Source of the DNA: Solobacterium sp.
GTDB taxonomy: Bacteria; Bacillota_I; Bacilli_A; Erysipelotrichales; Erysipelotrichaceae
Length of the DNA: 12,462 bases
NCBI GenBank assembly: GCA_017419465.1
Contig: JAFOLE010000079.1
Span: 1-12,462 of the forward strand
Direction: 5' to 3'
Position numbers and translations under genes: made by a program
Notes under the pieces: model-generated
Told to the model about the DNA's origin: nothing
The model's database searches: none
The model's input: the letters and a program-made list of their open reading frames with translations, nothing else
Part shown: positions 6,231-12,462 of the stretch, piece after piece
How positions within the stretch are numbered: the stretch's first letter is position 1
Layout of the letters: every line of letters begins with the position of its first letter

Positions 6231-6594
6231 TTCGTACATATTCGGGCAGTCGCTGGTCGTTTCGATCAGAGGAAAGTCCATGCTCGCACAGGCTGTGATG
6301 CCTGTAGTGTTTGTGCCGGCCGAATCAATAAGACCGGGCAGCGAAAGCTGACGGCGGAGTCCAACTCTAAAGGAGCGACCCCATGACGCGGACCCGTAAT
6401 GTGCCACAGTGACGAAGCCGGAGCGGAAACGTTTCGGGTGGAACGAGGTAAACCCCGCAAGCGAGAAATCCAAATTTGGTAGGAGAATTCCCCGCGGCGA
6501 ACCGAAGCCAAACGGGAGGTGCCTTCGGGCAGAGATAAATGGCTGCCATCCGGGCAACCGGAGACAGAACATGGCTTACAGAGTGTGTACGTTC
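6231..6594 (+). ncRNA. rnpB: RNase P RNA (catalytic subunit)
   Basis: Hallmark conserved blocks are in the right order: TTCGGGCAGTCGCTG near the 5' end, AGAGGAAAGTCCATGCTCGC, then GTAGTGTTTGTGCC, GCCACAGTGACGAAG, GGTAAACCCC, CAAATTTGGTAGG (the loop that pairs with tRNA CCA) and ACATGGCTTACAG near the 3' end. The outer helix P1 is visible as CGTACA (6233-6238) with TGTACG (6586-6591). The RNA cuts 5' leaders from tRNA precursors. The order of blocks resembles the Bacillus (type B) form, with a shorter 3' half; I have not drawn the full fold. It starts within a few bases of the gpsB stop, so its promoter must lie inside gpsB or be shared. Ends are accurate to a few bases. Confidence 0.96.
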
Positions 6595-6622
6595 AGAGAG
6601 GGTAATTCCTCTCTTTCTTTTT
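6595..6622 (+). terminator. Intrinsic terminator of rnpB
   Basis: AGAGAGG (6595-6601) pairs with CCTCTCT (6608-6614) around a 6-base loop, followed by a T-rich tail TTCTTTTT. Confidence 0.88.
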
Positions 6623-6628
6623 GTGTCG

Positions 6629-6637
6629 TGCTATACT
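6629..6637 (+). promoter_or_regulatory. Extended -10 promoter for pgsA
   Basis: TGC-TATACT fits an extended -10 (TGn + TATAAT with one mismatch), 31 bases before the pgsA start and just after the rnpB terminator. No good -35 is seen, which extended -10 promoters can tolerate. Confidence 0.5.
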
Positions 6638-6667
6638 GTTCTCGTTGTAATTTGAGGGGGTGCAGTT

Positions 6668-7261
6668 ATGAATCTGCCCAATCGGCTGACCTTATTCCGG
6701 ATCATTCTGATACCGCTGATGGTATTGGTCTATCTGTTTCCATATGCGCAGTTCGGAATTGAACTGCAGACATTTTCCTTCGGTGCGGTCCGTCTTTCCG
6801 CGGTCAATGTCATCTGCCTGGGAATCTATTTAGTGGCGGCACTGACCGACTATCTTGACGGACAGATTGCCCGCAGCCGCAATCTGCAGACGACATTTGG
6901 CAAATTTGCCGATCCAATCGCCGATAAGATGCTTACATCAACGATGTTCATTCTGTTTGCCTCACGCGGAATCATTTCCGCAGTACCGGTGATCATCATG
7001 GTATGCCGTGATATCGTCGTCGACGGCTGCCGTATGATCGCAGCGGCCAACGGCAAGGTGGTTCCTGCCCAGATGCTCGGCAAAGTGAAGACCTTTTCGC
7101 AGATGATCACGATTGCGCTGATTCTTGTGAACAATCTTCCGTTTGAACTGTGGCAGCTGCCGATCAGCGACGTGCTCCTCTGGTTCAGTGCATTTGTCAG
7201 TTTTGCCAGCGGCGTATCCTACTTCAATCAGCTGAAGGAAGATATTTTTGAATCAAAATAA
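6668..7261 (+). CDS. pgsA: CDP-diacylglycerol-glycerol-3-phosphate 3-phosphatidyltransferase
   Basis: This 197-residue integral membrane enzyme makes phosphatidylglycerol phosphate, the committed step to phosphatidylglycerol and cardiolipin. The complete CDP-alcohol phosphotransferase signature is present: D61-x2-D64-G65-x2-A68-R69-x8-G78-x3-D82-x3-D86 (TDYLDGQIARSR ... GKFADPIAD). Several hydrophobic segments surround it, starting with an N-terminal amphipathic/hydrophobic stretch (LPNRLTLFRIILIPLMVLVY) typical of PgsA. Start ATG 6668 follows GAGGGGG. It is the first gene of the pgsA-recA side of the cluster. In Bacillus, cinA lies between pgsA and recA; here the gap is only 65 bases, so cinA is absent from this locus. 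Confidence 0.93.
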   Translation: MNLPNRLTLFRIILIPLMVLVYLFPYAQFGIELQTFSFGAVRLSAVNVICLGIYLVAALTDYLDGQIARSRNLQTTFGKFADPIADKMLTSTMFILFASRGIISAVPVIIMVCRDIVVDGCRMIAAANGKVVPAQMLGKVKTFSQMITIALILVNNLPFELWQLPISDVLLWFSAFVSFASGVSYFNQLKEDIFESK

Positions 7262-7277
7262 TAAAAAGAATGCGTAA

Positions 7278-7297
7278 ATTGCGCCGAGGCGCGCAAT
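7278..7297 (+). repeat. Hairpin in the pgsA-recA spacer
   Basis: ATTGCGC (7278-7284) pairs with GCGCAAT (7291-7297) around a 6-base loop. No T tract follows, so it is not a standard terminator. It lies about 30 bases before recA and could protect or attenuate the transcript. No LexA/DinR-type box (CGAAC-N4-GTTCG) is seen in this spacer. Confidence 0.6.
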
Positions 7298-7326
7298 AAG
7301 AATAGTAGTTAGGAGATTGAAAATTT

Positions 7327-8379
7327 ATGGCTAAAGAAACAAAAACAGCGGTTTCCTCGGAAGACAAGAAAGATCAGCTTCTGCAGGACGCACTCCGTGC
7401 TATTGAAAAAGAGTATGGCAAAGGTTCGATCATGCGCCTTGGCGACCGGGCAGATGTGTCGGTGGATGCGATTCCGACCGGCAGTCTGACGCTGGATGCG
7501 GCACTCGGCATCGGCGGCTACCCGAAGGGCAGAATCATTGAGATCTACGGGCCGGAATCCTCCGGTAAGACAACGCTTGCGCTGCATGCGATTGCGGAAT
7601 GTCAGAAAGAGGGCGGCCGCTGCGCATTCATCGACGCAGAAAACGCGATCGATCCGCTTTACGCAAAGAATCTCGGTGTCGATATCGACGAGCTGATTCT
7701 TTCCCAGCCGGATTCCGGTGAACAGGCACTGGAAATCACGGAAGTGCTCATCAAGTCCGGCGCGATTGACCTTGTCGTCATCGACTCTGTCGCAGCCCTG
7801 GTTCCCCAGGCGGAACTGGACGGGGAAATGGGCGATGCCAGTGTCGGTCTGCAGGCACGGCTCATGTCCAAGGCGATGCGCAAGCTCGCAGGTGTCATGA
7901 ACCGCTCCAACTGCACGGCGATCTTCATCAACCAGCTGCGCGAAAAGGTCGGCATCATGTTCGGCAACCCGGAGACAACCCCGGGCGGACGTGCGCTGAA
8001 GTTCTACTCCAGCGTCCGGCTTGATGTACGCCGCGGCGAGACACTGAAAAACGGACAGGATGTCTACGGAAACGTCGTCAAGATTAAAGTCGTCAAGAAC
8101 AAGGTTGCGCCTCCGTTCAAGACAGCCACGGTAAACATGATCTACGGCGAGGGTATCTCCCACCTGGATGAAGTGATCAACATGGCGGTTGAAAACGACA
8201 TCATCGACAAGTCCGGCGCATGGTTCTCCTACAAGGGAGACAAGATCGGGCAGGGCTTCCAGGCTGTCCGTGAGTTCATGAAGAACAATCCGGAAATTGA
8301 CGCCGAGGTAACAGCGGCAGTCAAGGCAAAGCTGTTCGGTACTGCGGAAGACGCAGAAAAACCGGAAGAAACAAACTGA
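7327..8379 (+). CDS. recA: Recombinase RecA
   Basis: This 350-residue protein is colinear with RecA. It has the N-terminal polymerisation helix (ALRAIEKEYGKGSIMRLGD), Walker A G75-PESSGKTT, catalytic Glu E105 in FIDAENAIDP, Walker B LVVIDSVAALVP, loop L1 (ELDGEMGDASVGLQARLMS), loop L2 (NQLREKVGIMFGNPETTPGG), the KVVKNKVAPPFKTA segment, and an acidic C-terminal tail (AEDAEKPEETN). RecA forms filaments on single-stranded DNA for strand exchange and activates LexA self-cleavage. The usual His after the catalytic Glu (AEHALDP) is Asn here (N106), an uncommon change. Start ATG 7327 is preceded by AGGAG with a rather long 11-base spacer. It ends just before a strong terminator, so recA and rny are separately transcribed. 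RecU, another recombination protein, is encoded nearby in the opposite direction. Confidence 0.97.
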   Translation: MAKETKTAVSSEDKKDQLLQDALRAIEKEYGKGSIMRLGDRADVSVDAIPTGSLTLDAALGIGGYPKGRIIEIYGPESSGKTTLALHAIAECQKEGGRCAFIDAENAIDPLYAKNLGVDIDELILSQPDSGEQALEITEVLIKSGAIDLVVIDSVAALVPQAELDGEMGDASVGLQARLMSKAMRKLAGVMNRSNCTAIFINQLREKVGIMFGNPETTPGGRALKFYSSVRLDVRRGETLKNGQDVYGNVVKIKVVKNKVAPPFKTATVNMIYGEGISHLDEVINMAVENDIIDKSGAWFSYKGDKIGQGFQAVREFMKNNPEIDAEVTAAVKAKLFGTAEDAEKPEETN

Positions 8380-8389
8380 GAAACTGCAG

Positions 8390-8417
8390 GGCACCGCTTT
8401 CGAAAGGCGGTGCCTTT
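8390..8417 (+). terminator. Intrinsic terminator of recA
   Basis: GGCACCGC (8390-8397) pairs with GCGGTGCC (8407-8414). The inner TTTCGAAA can pair further. Only three T follow, but the stem is very GC-rich and lies 11 bases after the recA stop. Confidence 0.8.
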
Positions 8418-8445
8418 ATCATGCATGAAGCCATGCGGGTTACGG

Positions 8446-8475
8446 TTGTGAAAAGGTGGTTTTTCAGTTTATAAT
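8446..8475 (+). promoter_or_regulatory. Promoter of the rny-ymdB operon
   Basis: TTGTGA (8446-8451) and a perfect TATAAT (8470-8475) are separated by 18 bases, between the recA terminator and rny. This predicts a leader of about 48 bases before the rny start. Confidence 0.75.
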
Positions 8476-8529
8476 ACACGATGGGAGTAATCCCGGAACA
8501 ATATAAGCATTTGAATGGAGGATAGTAGT

Positions 8530-10083
8530 ATGAACGGTTTACTGATCGCCATTCTTGCTGGGATTGTCGGCATTGCGATCGGAATTGCCGTGATGACGGT
8601 AATGAGCCGGACCGGCCTTGATAAAGCAAAAAATGAGGCACAGTCCATACTCGATGAATCGAACGCAAAAGCGGAAAATATTGTCCGTCAGGCGAACCTG
8701 GACGGTAAGCAGCAGGTTTACGAAATGAAACTGCAGGCGGAGAAGGAACTCAAGAGCCAGAGAGACCGTCTCCAGTCACAGGAAAACAAGCTTGTACGCC
8801 GTGAGGATAATATCGGTTTCCGTGAGGAAAACCTGAACGCAAAAGAGAAAAAACTCGACGAAAAAACGAGACTCGCTGATGAAAAGCTTACACATCTCAG
8901 TAAGATGGAAGAAGATCTGAAGCGACGGATTGACAGTCAGATTGAAGTACTTGAAAAAGCAGCCGGGCTGTCCCGTGAGGACGCCAAGGCGGAACTGATG
9001 GATGCCGTCGCCAAGAAGTGCGAAAAGGATATTGCGGCTTATCTGCATGAGCAGGATGAGATTGCACAGGAGAAGGCCGCTGATAATGCGCGTAATATTA
9101 TTGCGACTGCGATTCAGCGTTATTCGCAGGAAGAGACCATCGACCGTACCGTTTCTGTCGTTGCGCTTCCGAATGAAGACATGAAGGGCCGCATCATCGG
9201 ACGGGAAGGCCGGAACATCAAAGCCATTGAACAGGCGACCGGCGTAGATCTCATCATCGATGACACACCGGATGTCATCACCGTTTCCTGCTTTGACCCG
9301 ATCCGCCGTGAGATTGCCCGTCAGTCACTTGAACAGCTGATGAAGGACGGACGTATCCAGCCGGGCCGGATTGAAGAAGTTGTAAACAAGGTGACCCGTG
9401 AACTGGATGAATCCATCGCCAAGATCGGTGATGAGGCAGTATTCAAACTCGGCATCAACCGTCTCAACCGCGAGCTTACAAAGCTCGTCGGAAGACTCCG
9501 CTACCGTTACAGCTACGGACAGAATGTACTCGAACATTCCATGGAAGTTGCGACATTTGCGGGCATCATGGCTGCCGAGCTCGGACTCAACCAGCAGCTC
9601 GCAAAGCGTGCAGGCCTCCTGCATGATATCGGAAAGGCAATCGACTTTGAGCAGGAAGGTTCCCATGTGGAACTCGGCGCAAAGGTTGCCAAGAAGTACG
9701 GTGAAAACAATATCGTCATCAATGCGATTGAAAGCCATCACGGCGACAAGCCGGCGGATGACATCATCGCAGTGCTTGTGGCAGCGGCGGATACGCTCAG
9801 CGCAGCCCGTCCCGGCGCACGGTACGAATCAATGGAGAACTACATTGAGCGTCTCGAACAGCTGGAGAAGATTGCGACAAGCTACGACGGTGTTGAAAAG
9901 GCATTTGCGATCCAGGCAGGCCGTGAAATTCGTGTCATGGTTCAGCCGGAGAAGATCAATGACGAAACCATGGTTAAGGTTGCGCATGATCTGAAGGATC
10001 GGATTGAAAACGAGATGACCTATCCGGGTCAGATCAAGGTAACGCTGATCCGTGAGGTACGCGTTCAGGAACTGGCACAGTAA
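8530..10083 (+). CDS. rny: Ribonuclease Y
   Basis: This 517-residue membrane-anchored endoribonuclease initiates mRNA decay in Bacillota. The parts are in order: one N-terminal membrane helix (about residues 3-24, LLIAILAGIVGIAIGIAVM); a long charged coiled coil (about 30-190); a KH RNA-binding domain (about 205-270) with GRIIGREGRN; and an HD domain with the metal-binding H-HD pair in VLEHSMEVA and GLLHDIGKAID, followed by ESHHGDKPAD and AAADTLSAARPGAR. B. subtilis RNase Y is 520 residues, so it is full length. I chose ATG 8530 because GGAGG (8517-8521) sits eight bases before it. An in-frame ATG at 8515 overlaps that site and would add five residues. It is the first gene of an operon with ymdB, three bases downstream, from the promoter at 8446-8475. 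Confidence 0.96.
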   Translation: MNGLLIAILAGIVGIAIGIAVMTVMSRTGLDKAKNEAQSILDESNAKAENIVRQANLDGKQQVYEMKLQAEKELKSQRDRLQSQENKLVRREDNIGFREENLNAKEKKLDEKTRLADEKLTHLSKMEEDLKRRIDSQIEVLEKAAGLSREDAKAELMDAVAKKCEKDIAAYLHEQDEIAQEKAADNARNIIATAIQRYSQEETIDRTVSVVALPNEDMKGRIIGREGRNIKAIEQATGVDLIIDDTPDVITVSCFDPIRREIARQSLEQLMKDGRIQPGRIEEVVNKVTRELDESIAKIGDEAVFKLGINRLNRELTKLVGRLRYRYSYGQNVLEHSMEVATFAGIMAAELGLNQQLAKRAGLLHDIGKAIDFEQEGSHVELGAKVAKKYGENNIVINAIESHHGDKPADDIIAVLVAAADTLSAARPGARYESMENYIERLEQLEKIATSYDGVEKAFAIQAGREIRVMVQPEKINDETMVKVAHDLKDRIENEMTYPGQIKVTLIREVRVQELAQ

Positions 10084-10086
10084 TCG

Positions 10087-10866
10087 ATGAAGATTCTGTT
10101 CCTCGGTGATGTAGTCGCAAAGACCGGAAGAATTGCAGTTGTTAACCGGCTTGCGGACCTGAAACGCAGATATGAAGCGGACTTTACAGTCATCAACGGG
10201 GAAAATGCGGCGCATGGAAAAGGTATTACTTCCGCAATCTATGATGAACTGATTGCGGCAGGCGCCGATGTTGTTACTCTCGGAAATCATGCATTCTCAA
10301 AATCCGCGATCACTGACAGATTGAAACAGTGTCCGTATCTGATCCGGCCTGCCAATATGGAACCGGAAAATGTCGGACGCAGCTGGGTAATCCGGGAGTG
10401 TCAGGGAAAACGAATTGCGGTGGTCAATATTCTCGGCGGGGTATTCATGGACCAGGCACTGGGTGAATCGTATCCGGTGATGGACCGGATCCTGCAGGAA
10501 ATTGACGCGGATATTATTCTCGTGGATCTTCACGCGGAGGCGACGGGAGAAAAGGAACTGTTCTGGTTCCGCTTCCGTGACCGGGTAAGTGCGGTGATCG
10601 GAACGCATACCCATGTTCAGACCGCAGATGAGCGCGTTGTGAACGGATGTGCATACATCAGCGATGTCGGGATGTGCGGATCGTTTGACTCCGTGCTCGG
10701 ACGCGACAGCGATGAGCTGATTGCGCGCAGCCTCGGTGAACCGACACGATACACGCCGGCGGAAACACCCGCTGTCATCTGCGGCGTTGTTATTGAGATT
10801 GATGATTCAACAAACAGGGCAGTGGGAATTACAAGAATTCAGGAACGTCCGGAAACGGAAGCCTGA
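10087..10866 (+). CDS. ymdB: YmdB-family metallophosphoesterase (2',3'-cyclic nucleotide phosphodiesterase type)
   Basis: This 259-residue protein matches the TIGR00282/YmdB family in length and motifs. Dinuclear metal ligands are all visible: D8 (FLGDVV), E39-N40 (NGENAAHGKGIT), N67-H68 (TLGNHAF), H149 (LVDLHAE), and H174 and H176 (IGTHTHVQTAD). In B. subtilis, YmdB hydrolyses 2',3'-cAMP and influences biofilm and motility decisions; other family members share the fold, and the physiological substrate here is unknown. Its start is three bases after the rny stop, without a strong ribosome site of its own, so translation is probably coupled to rny. This pairing of an RNase with an enzyme acting on RNA-breakdown nucleotides is conserved in Bacillota. 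A strong terminator follows. Confidence 0.93.
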   Translation: MKILFLGDVVAKTGRIAVVNRLADLKRRYEADFTVINGENAAHGKGITSAIYDELIAAGADVVTLGNHAFSKSAITDRLKQCPYLIRPANMEPENVGRSWVIRECQGKRIAVVNILGGVFMDQALGESYPVMDRILQEIDADIILVDLHAEATGEKELFWFRFRDRVSAVIGTHTHVQTADERVVNGCAYISDVGMCGSFDSVLGRDSDELIARSLGEPTRYTPAETPAVICGVVIEIDDSTNRAVGITRIQERPETEA

Positions 10867-10880
10867 TGAAGAAACAGCAG

Positions 10881-10912
10881 ACAGAATCCGGAACATCCGG
10901 ATTCTGTTTTTT
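10881..10912 (+). terminator. Intrinsic terminator of rny-ymdB
   Basis: A perfect 11-pair stem (10881-10891 ACAGAATCCGG with 10897-10907) closes a 5-base loop and is followed by a T tract to 10912. It lies 15 bases after the ymdB stop. Confidence 0.93.
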
Positions 10913-10979
10913 AAAAAATAATCACAAAAATGCGTGGATTCATGGAAGTTTTTCCGTACAAAAATATGTAGTTATGTCA

Positions 10980-11009
10980 TTGAAACCTGTAAAAGGGAGA
11001 TGATATAAT
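10980..11009 (+). promoter_or_regulatory. Promoter of the ferredoxin gene
   Basis: TTGAAA (10980-10985) and TATAAT (11004-11009) are spaced by 18 bases, with an extended -10 TG at 11001-11002. The predicted leader is about 20 bases. Nothing else is visible between the ymdB terminator and this promoter. Confidence 0.78.
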
Positions 11010-11034
11010 TCGATGGAAGAGGAGGAAGAACATA

Positions 11035-11214
11035 ATGGCAGTTGTAGTAGATAAGGAAAATTGCATCGGCTGCGGCGCCTGCACAGGTGTTTGCCCGGTA
11101 TCCGCTCTGACACTTGATGCTGACGGAAAGTCCGAGTGCAATGCAGATACATGCATTTCCTGCCTTACATGTGTCGGAACCTGCCCGGTCGGCGCGATTA
11201 AGGAAGGCGAGTAA
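11035..11214 (+). CDS. 2[4Fe-4S] ferredoxin, 59 residues
   Basis: This short open frame has two classic cluster-binding motifs: C10-IG-C13-GA-C16-TGV-C20-P and C40-IS-C43-LT-C46-VGT-C50-P. It is a clostridial-type bacterioferredoxin in which each motif supplies three cysteines to one cubane and its last cysteine to the other. Such proteins are small soluble electron carriers with low redox potential. The typical length is 54-60 residues, so it is complete. C35 is an extra cysteine. The start is supported by AGGAGG about nine bases upstream, and the gene has its own promoter and terminator, so it is a single-gene transcript and probably strongly expressed. Its neighbour miaB encodes a radical-SAM enzyme that needs low-potential electrons; supplying these is possible but unproven. 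Confidence 0.95.
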   Translation: MAVVVDKENCIGCGACTGVCPVSALTLDADGKSECNADTCISCLTCVGTCPVGAIKEGE

Positions 11215-11231
11215 TTCGTAAATTACAAAGC

Positions 11232-11256
11232 AAACCGGCAATTGCCGGTTTTCTTT
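11232..11256 (+). terminator. Intrinsic terminator of the ferredoxin gene
   Basis: AAACCGGC (11232-11239) and GCCGGTTT (11244-11251) form a perfect palindrome with a 4-base AATT loop, followed by TTCTTT. It begins 17 bases after the stop codon. Confidence 0.9.
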
Positions 11257-11270
11257 ATGCCCTGTATAAT
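11242..11270 (+). promoter_or_regulatory. Candidate promoter of miaB, overlapping the ferredoxin terminator
   Basis: TTGCCG (11242-11247) and a perfect TATAAT (11265-11270) are separated by 17 bases. The -35 lies inside the 3' arm of the terminator palindrome. It predicts a transcript start near 11277 and a short leader before the ATG at 11303. Confidence 0.65.
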
Positions 11271-11302
11271 TGAGCCGCATTGAATCGAGGAATTTTCTAT
11301 TT

Positions 11303-12462
11303 ATGAAACAGAACTATCAGTTGCCTGACCATGGCGCGGAGCGCATGCGCACCGGCAGTGCGAAGCGGATCACGTTTTCAATGACAGATGATCTCCGCCG
11401 GATCGGCCAGGGAAAAACATATTTTATCCGTACCTACGGCTGTCAGGCGAATGTCCGGGACTCCGAAACGCTCTCCGGCATGCTGGGAATGATGGGATTC
11501 ATTCCGGCGTCCGGACCGGAAGAAGCGGATCTTTCCATTTTCAATACGTGTGCGGTCCGCCGGGCTGCCGAGGAACATGTCCTTGGCGAGCTTGGAAGCC
11601 TCAAGCCGCTGAAAACAAAACACCCGGAAAAGATCTTTGCGGTCTGCGGCTGCATGGCCCAGGAAGAATCGATGGCGAAACTGATTGCGGAGAAATGCCC
11701 GCAGGTGGATCTTCTGTTCGGCACGCACAACCTGGAACGCTTCCCGCAGCTGCTTGCACGTACACTTTCCGGAGAGCGGACGATCGAAGTCGAATCCGAC
11801 GGCGCGGGCTCTGTTGTTGAAGGAATGCCGGTCAGCCGTTCAAGACGCTATAAGGCATTCGTGAATATCATGTATGGCTGCGACAAGTTCTGCACGTACT
11901 GTATTGTTCCGTATACCCGGGTAAGGAACGCAGCCGCCAGATGATGGATGTCATCGCGGAAATCCGCGCCGCAAAGGAATCCGGCGCAAGGGAAGTGACG
12001 CTGCTTGGACAGAACGTCAATGCCTACGGAAGAGACCTCGGCCTTGAGGACGGCTTCAGCGAACTCCTGAAGGAAGCGGCGGAAACCGGAATTGAACGCA
12101 TCCGCTTCTATACCAGCCATCCGCGCGATTACCGGGAAACGACCATCGATGTGATGAAGGCATATCCCAATGTCATGCCGGCGCTTCATCTTCCGGTACA
12201 GTCCGGCTCGGATGAGATCCTGAAGCGGATGAACCGCGGCTATACAATCGGCCGCTATTATGAACTGGTCGACCGGATGCGGGAGAAGATTCCCGGCATT
12301 ACCTTTACGACGGATCTGATCGTCGGATTCCCGTCGGAAACCGATGCACAGTTTGCGGAAACACTCGAACTTGCGGACCGCTGTCAGTTTGACAGTGCCT
12401 TTACCTTTGTCTACAGTCCCAGAGAAGGAACGCCTGCCGCATCCATGGAAGACGATGTTCCC
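11303..12462 (+). pseudogene. miaB: tRNA-2-methylthio-N6-dimethylallyladenosine synthase MiaB, frameshifted, runs off right edge
   Basis: MiaB adds a methylthio group to i6A37 of tRNAs reading codons that begin with U, using two [4Fe-4S] clusters. The first part (to codon 206, ending at 11920) holds the N-terminal UPF0004 domain with cysteines C47 (TYGCQAN), C83 (NTCAVR) and C117 (VCGCMAQ), and the radical-SAM triad C193-x3-C197-x2-C200. Just after CIVPYTR the frame runs to a stop at 11942-11944. The -1 frame, read from GGT at 11920, continues the family sequence without a break: GKERSRQMMDV, LLGQNVNAYG, FYTSHPRD, LHLPVQSGSD, TDLIVGFPSET, open to the edge. One G missing from the CCCGGG run at 11916-11921 explains it. 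No other lesion is seen, so a very recent mutation or a sequencing/assembly error fits best. ATG 11303 is preferred (GAGG at 11287-11290); an upstream TTG at 11270 overlaps the -10 box. Confidence 0.9.

Noticed and set aside
7309..8394. 361-codon open frame on the minus strand opposite recA
   Set aside because: It mirrors recA codon structure exactly and resembles no family.
8515..8529. Upstream in-frame ATG for rny
   Set aside because: It overlaps the GGAGG ribosome site and would add five residues before the membrane helix; ATG 8530 fits better.
11270..11302. TTG start for miaB at 11270
   Set aside because: It overlaps the -10 box of the likely miaB promoter and would lie upstream of the transcript start.
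11912..11925. Programmed -1 frameshifting in miaB
   Set aside because: The zero-frame codons ACC CGG GTA do not form an X-XXY-YYZ slippery heptamer, and frameshifting is not known in this family; a missing G is simpler.

Overview
The window comes from a low-to-mid GC Gram-positive bacterium (Bacillota/Firmicutes). The evidence is the gene content and order: penicillin-binding protein 1 and recU divergent from gpsB, then rnpB, then pgsA, recA, rny, ymdB, a small ferredoxin and miaB. Both blocks match the order known from Bacillus subtilis and its relatives (ponA-recU / gpsB-rnpB and pgsA-cinA-recA-rny-ymdB-miaB), except that cinA is missing here. An Erysipelotrichia-like host is my guess, not something the sequence proves.

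Region 1 (1-2346) is a nest of two insertion sequences. The minus-strand 5' part of an IS3-family element (orfA, running off the left edge) is separated from its own presumed outer end by an IS110-family element (about 728-2336). The IS110 left end, between its edge and the transposase start, folds on paper into a strongly paired, multi-branched RNA. This is where IS110-group elements are known to encode their bridge (guide) RNA. Removing the element at a shared 5-base core restores a near-perfect hairpin sequence as target. Joining its two ends brings a perfect -35 box and a near-perfect -10 box 16 bases apart. Short stretches of the putative RNA match or complement the right flank in the arrangement expected of bridge-RNA guides. 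This is the most interesting part of the window.

Region 2 (2397-5740, minus strand) is a cell-wall/recombination operon: recU followed by a bifunctional class A PBP, with a 4-base start/stop overlap. The 140-base gap to divergent gpsB holds two separate inverted repeats.

Region 3 (5885-6622, plus) holds gpsB, the adaptor that works with class A PBPs, followed within a few bases by the RNase P RNA and a clear terminator.

Region 4 (6668-10912, plus) holds pgsA (phospholipid synthesis), recA (recombination) with a strong terminator, then rny and ymdB as a two-gene operon from a good promoter, ending in a strong terminator.

Region 5 (11004-12462) holds a 59-residue 2[4Fe-4S] ferredoxin with its own promoter and terminator. 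It is followed by miaB (tRNA methylthiotransferase), which carries a one-base frameshift right after its radical-SAM cysteine motif and runs off the right edge.
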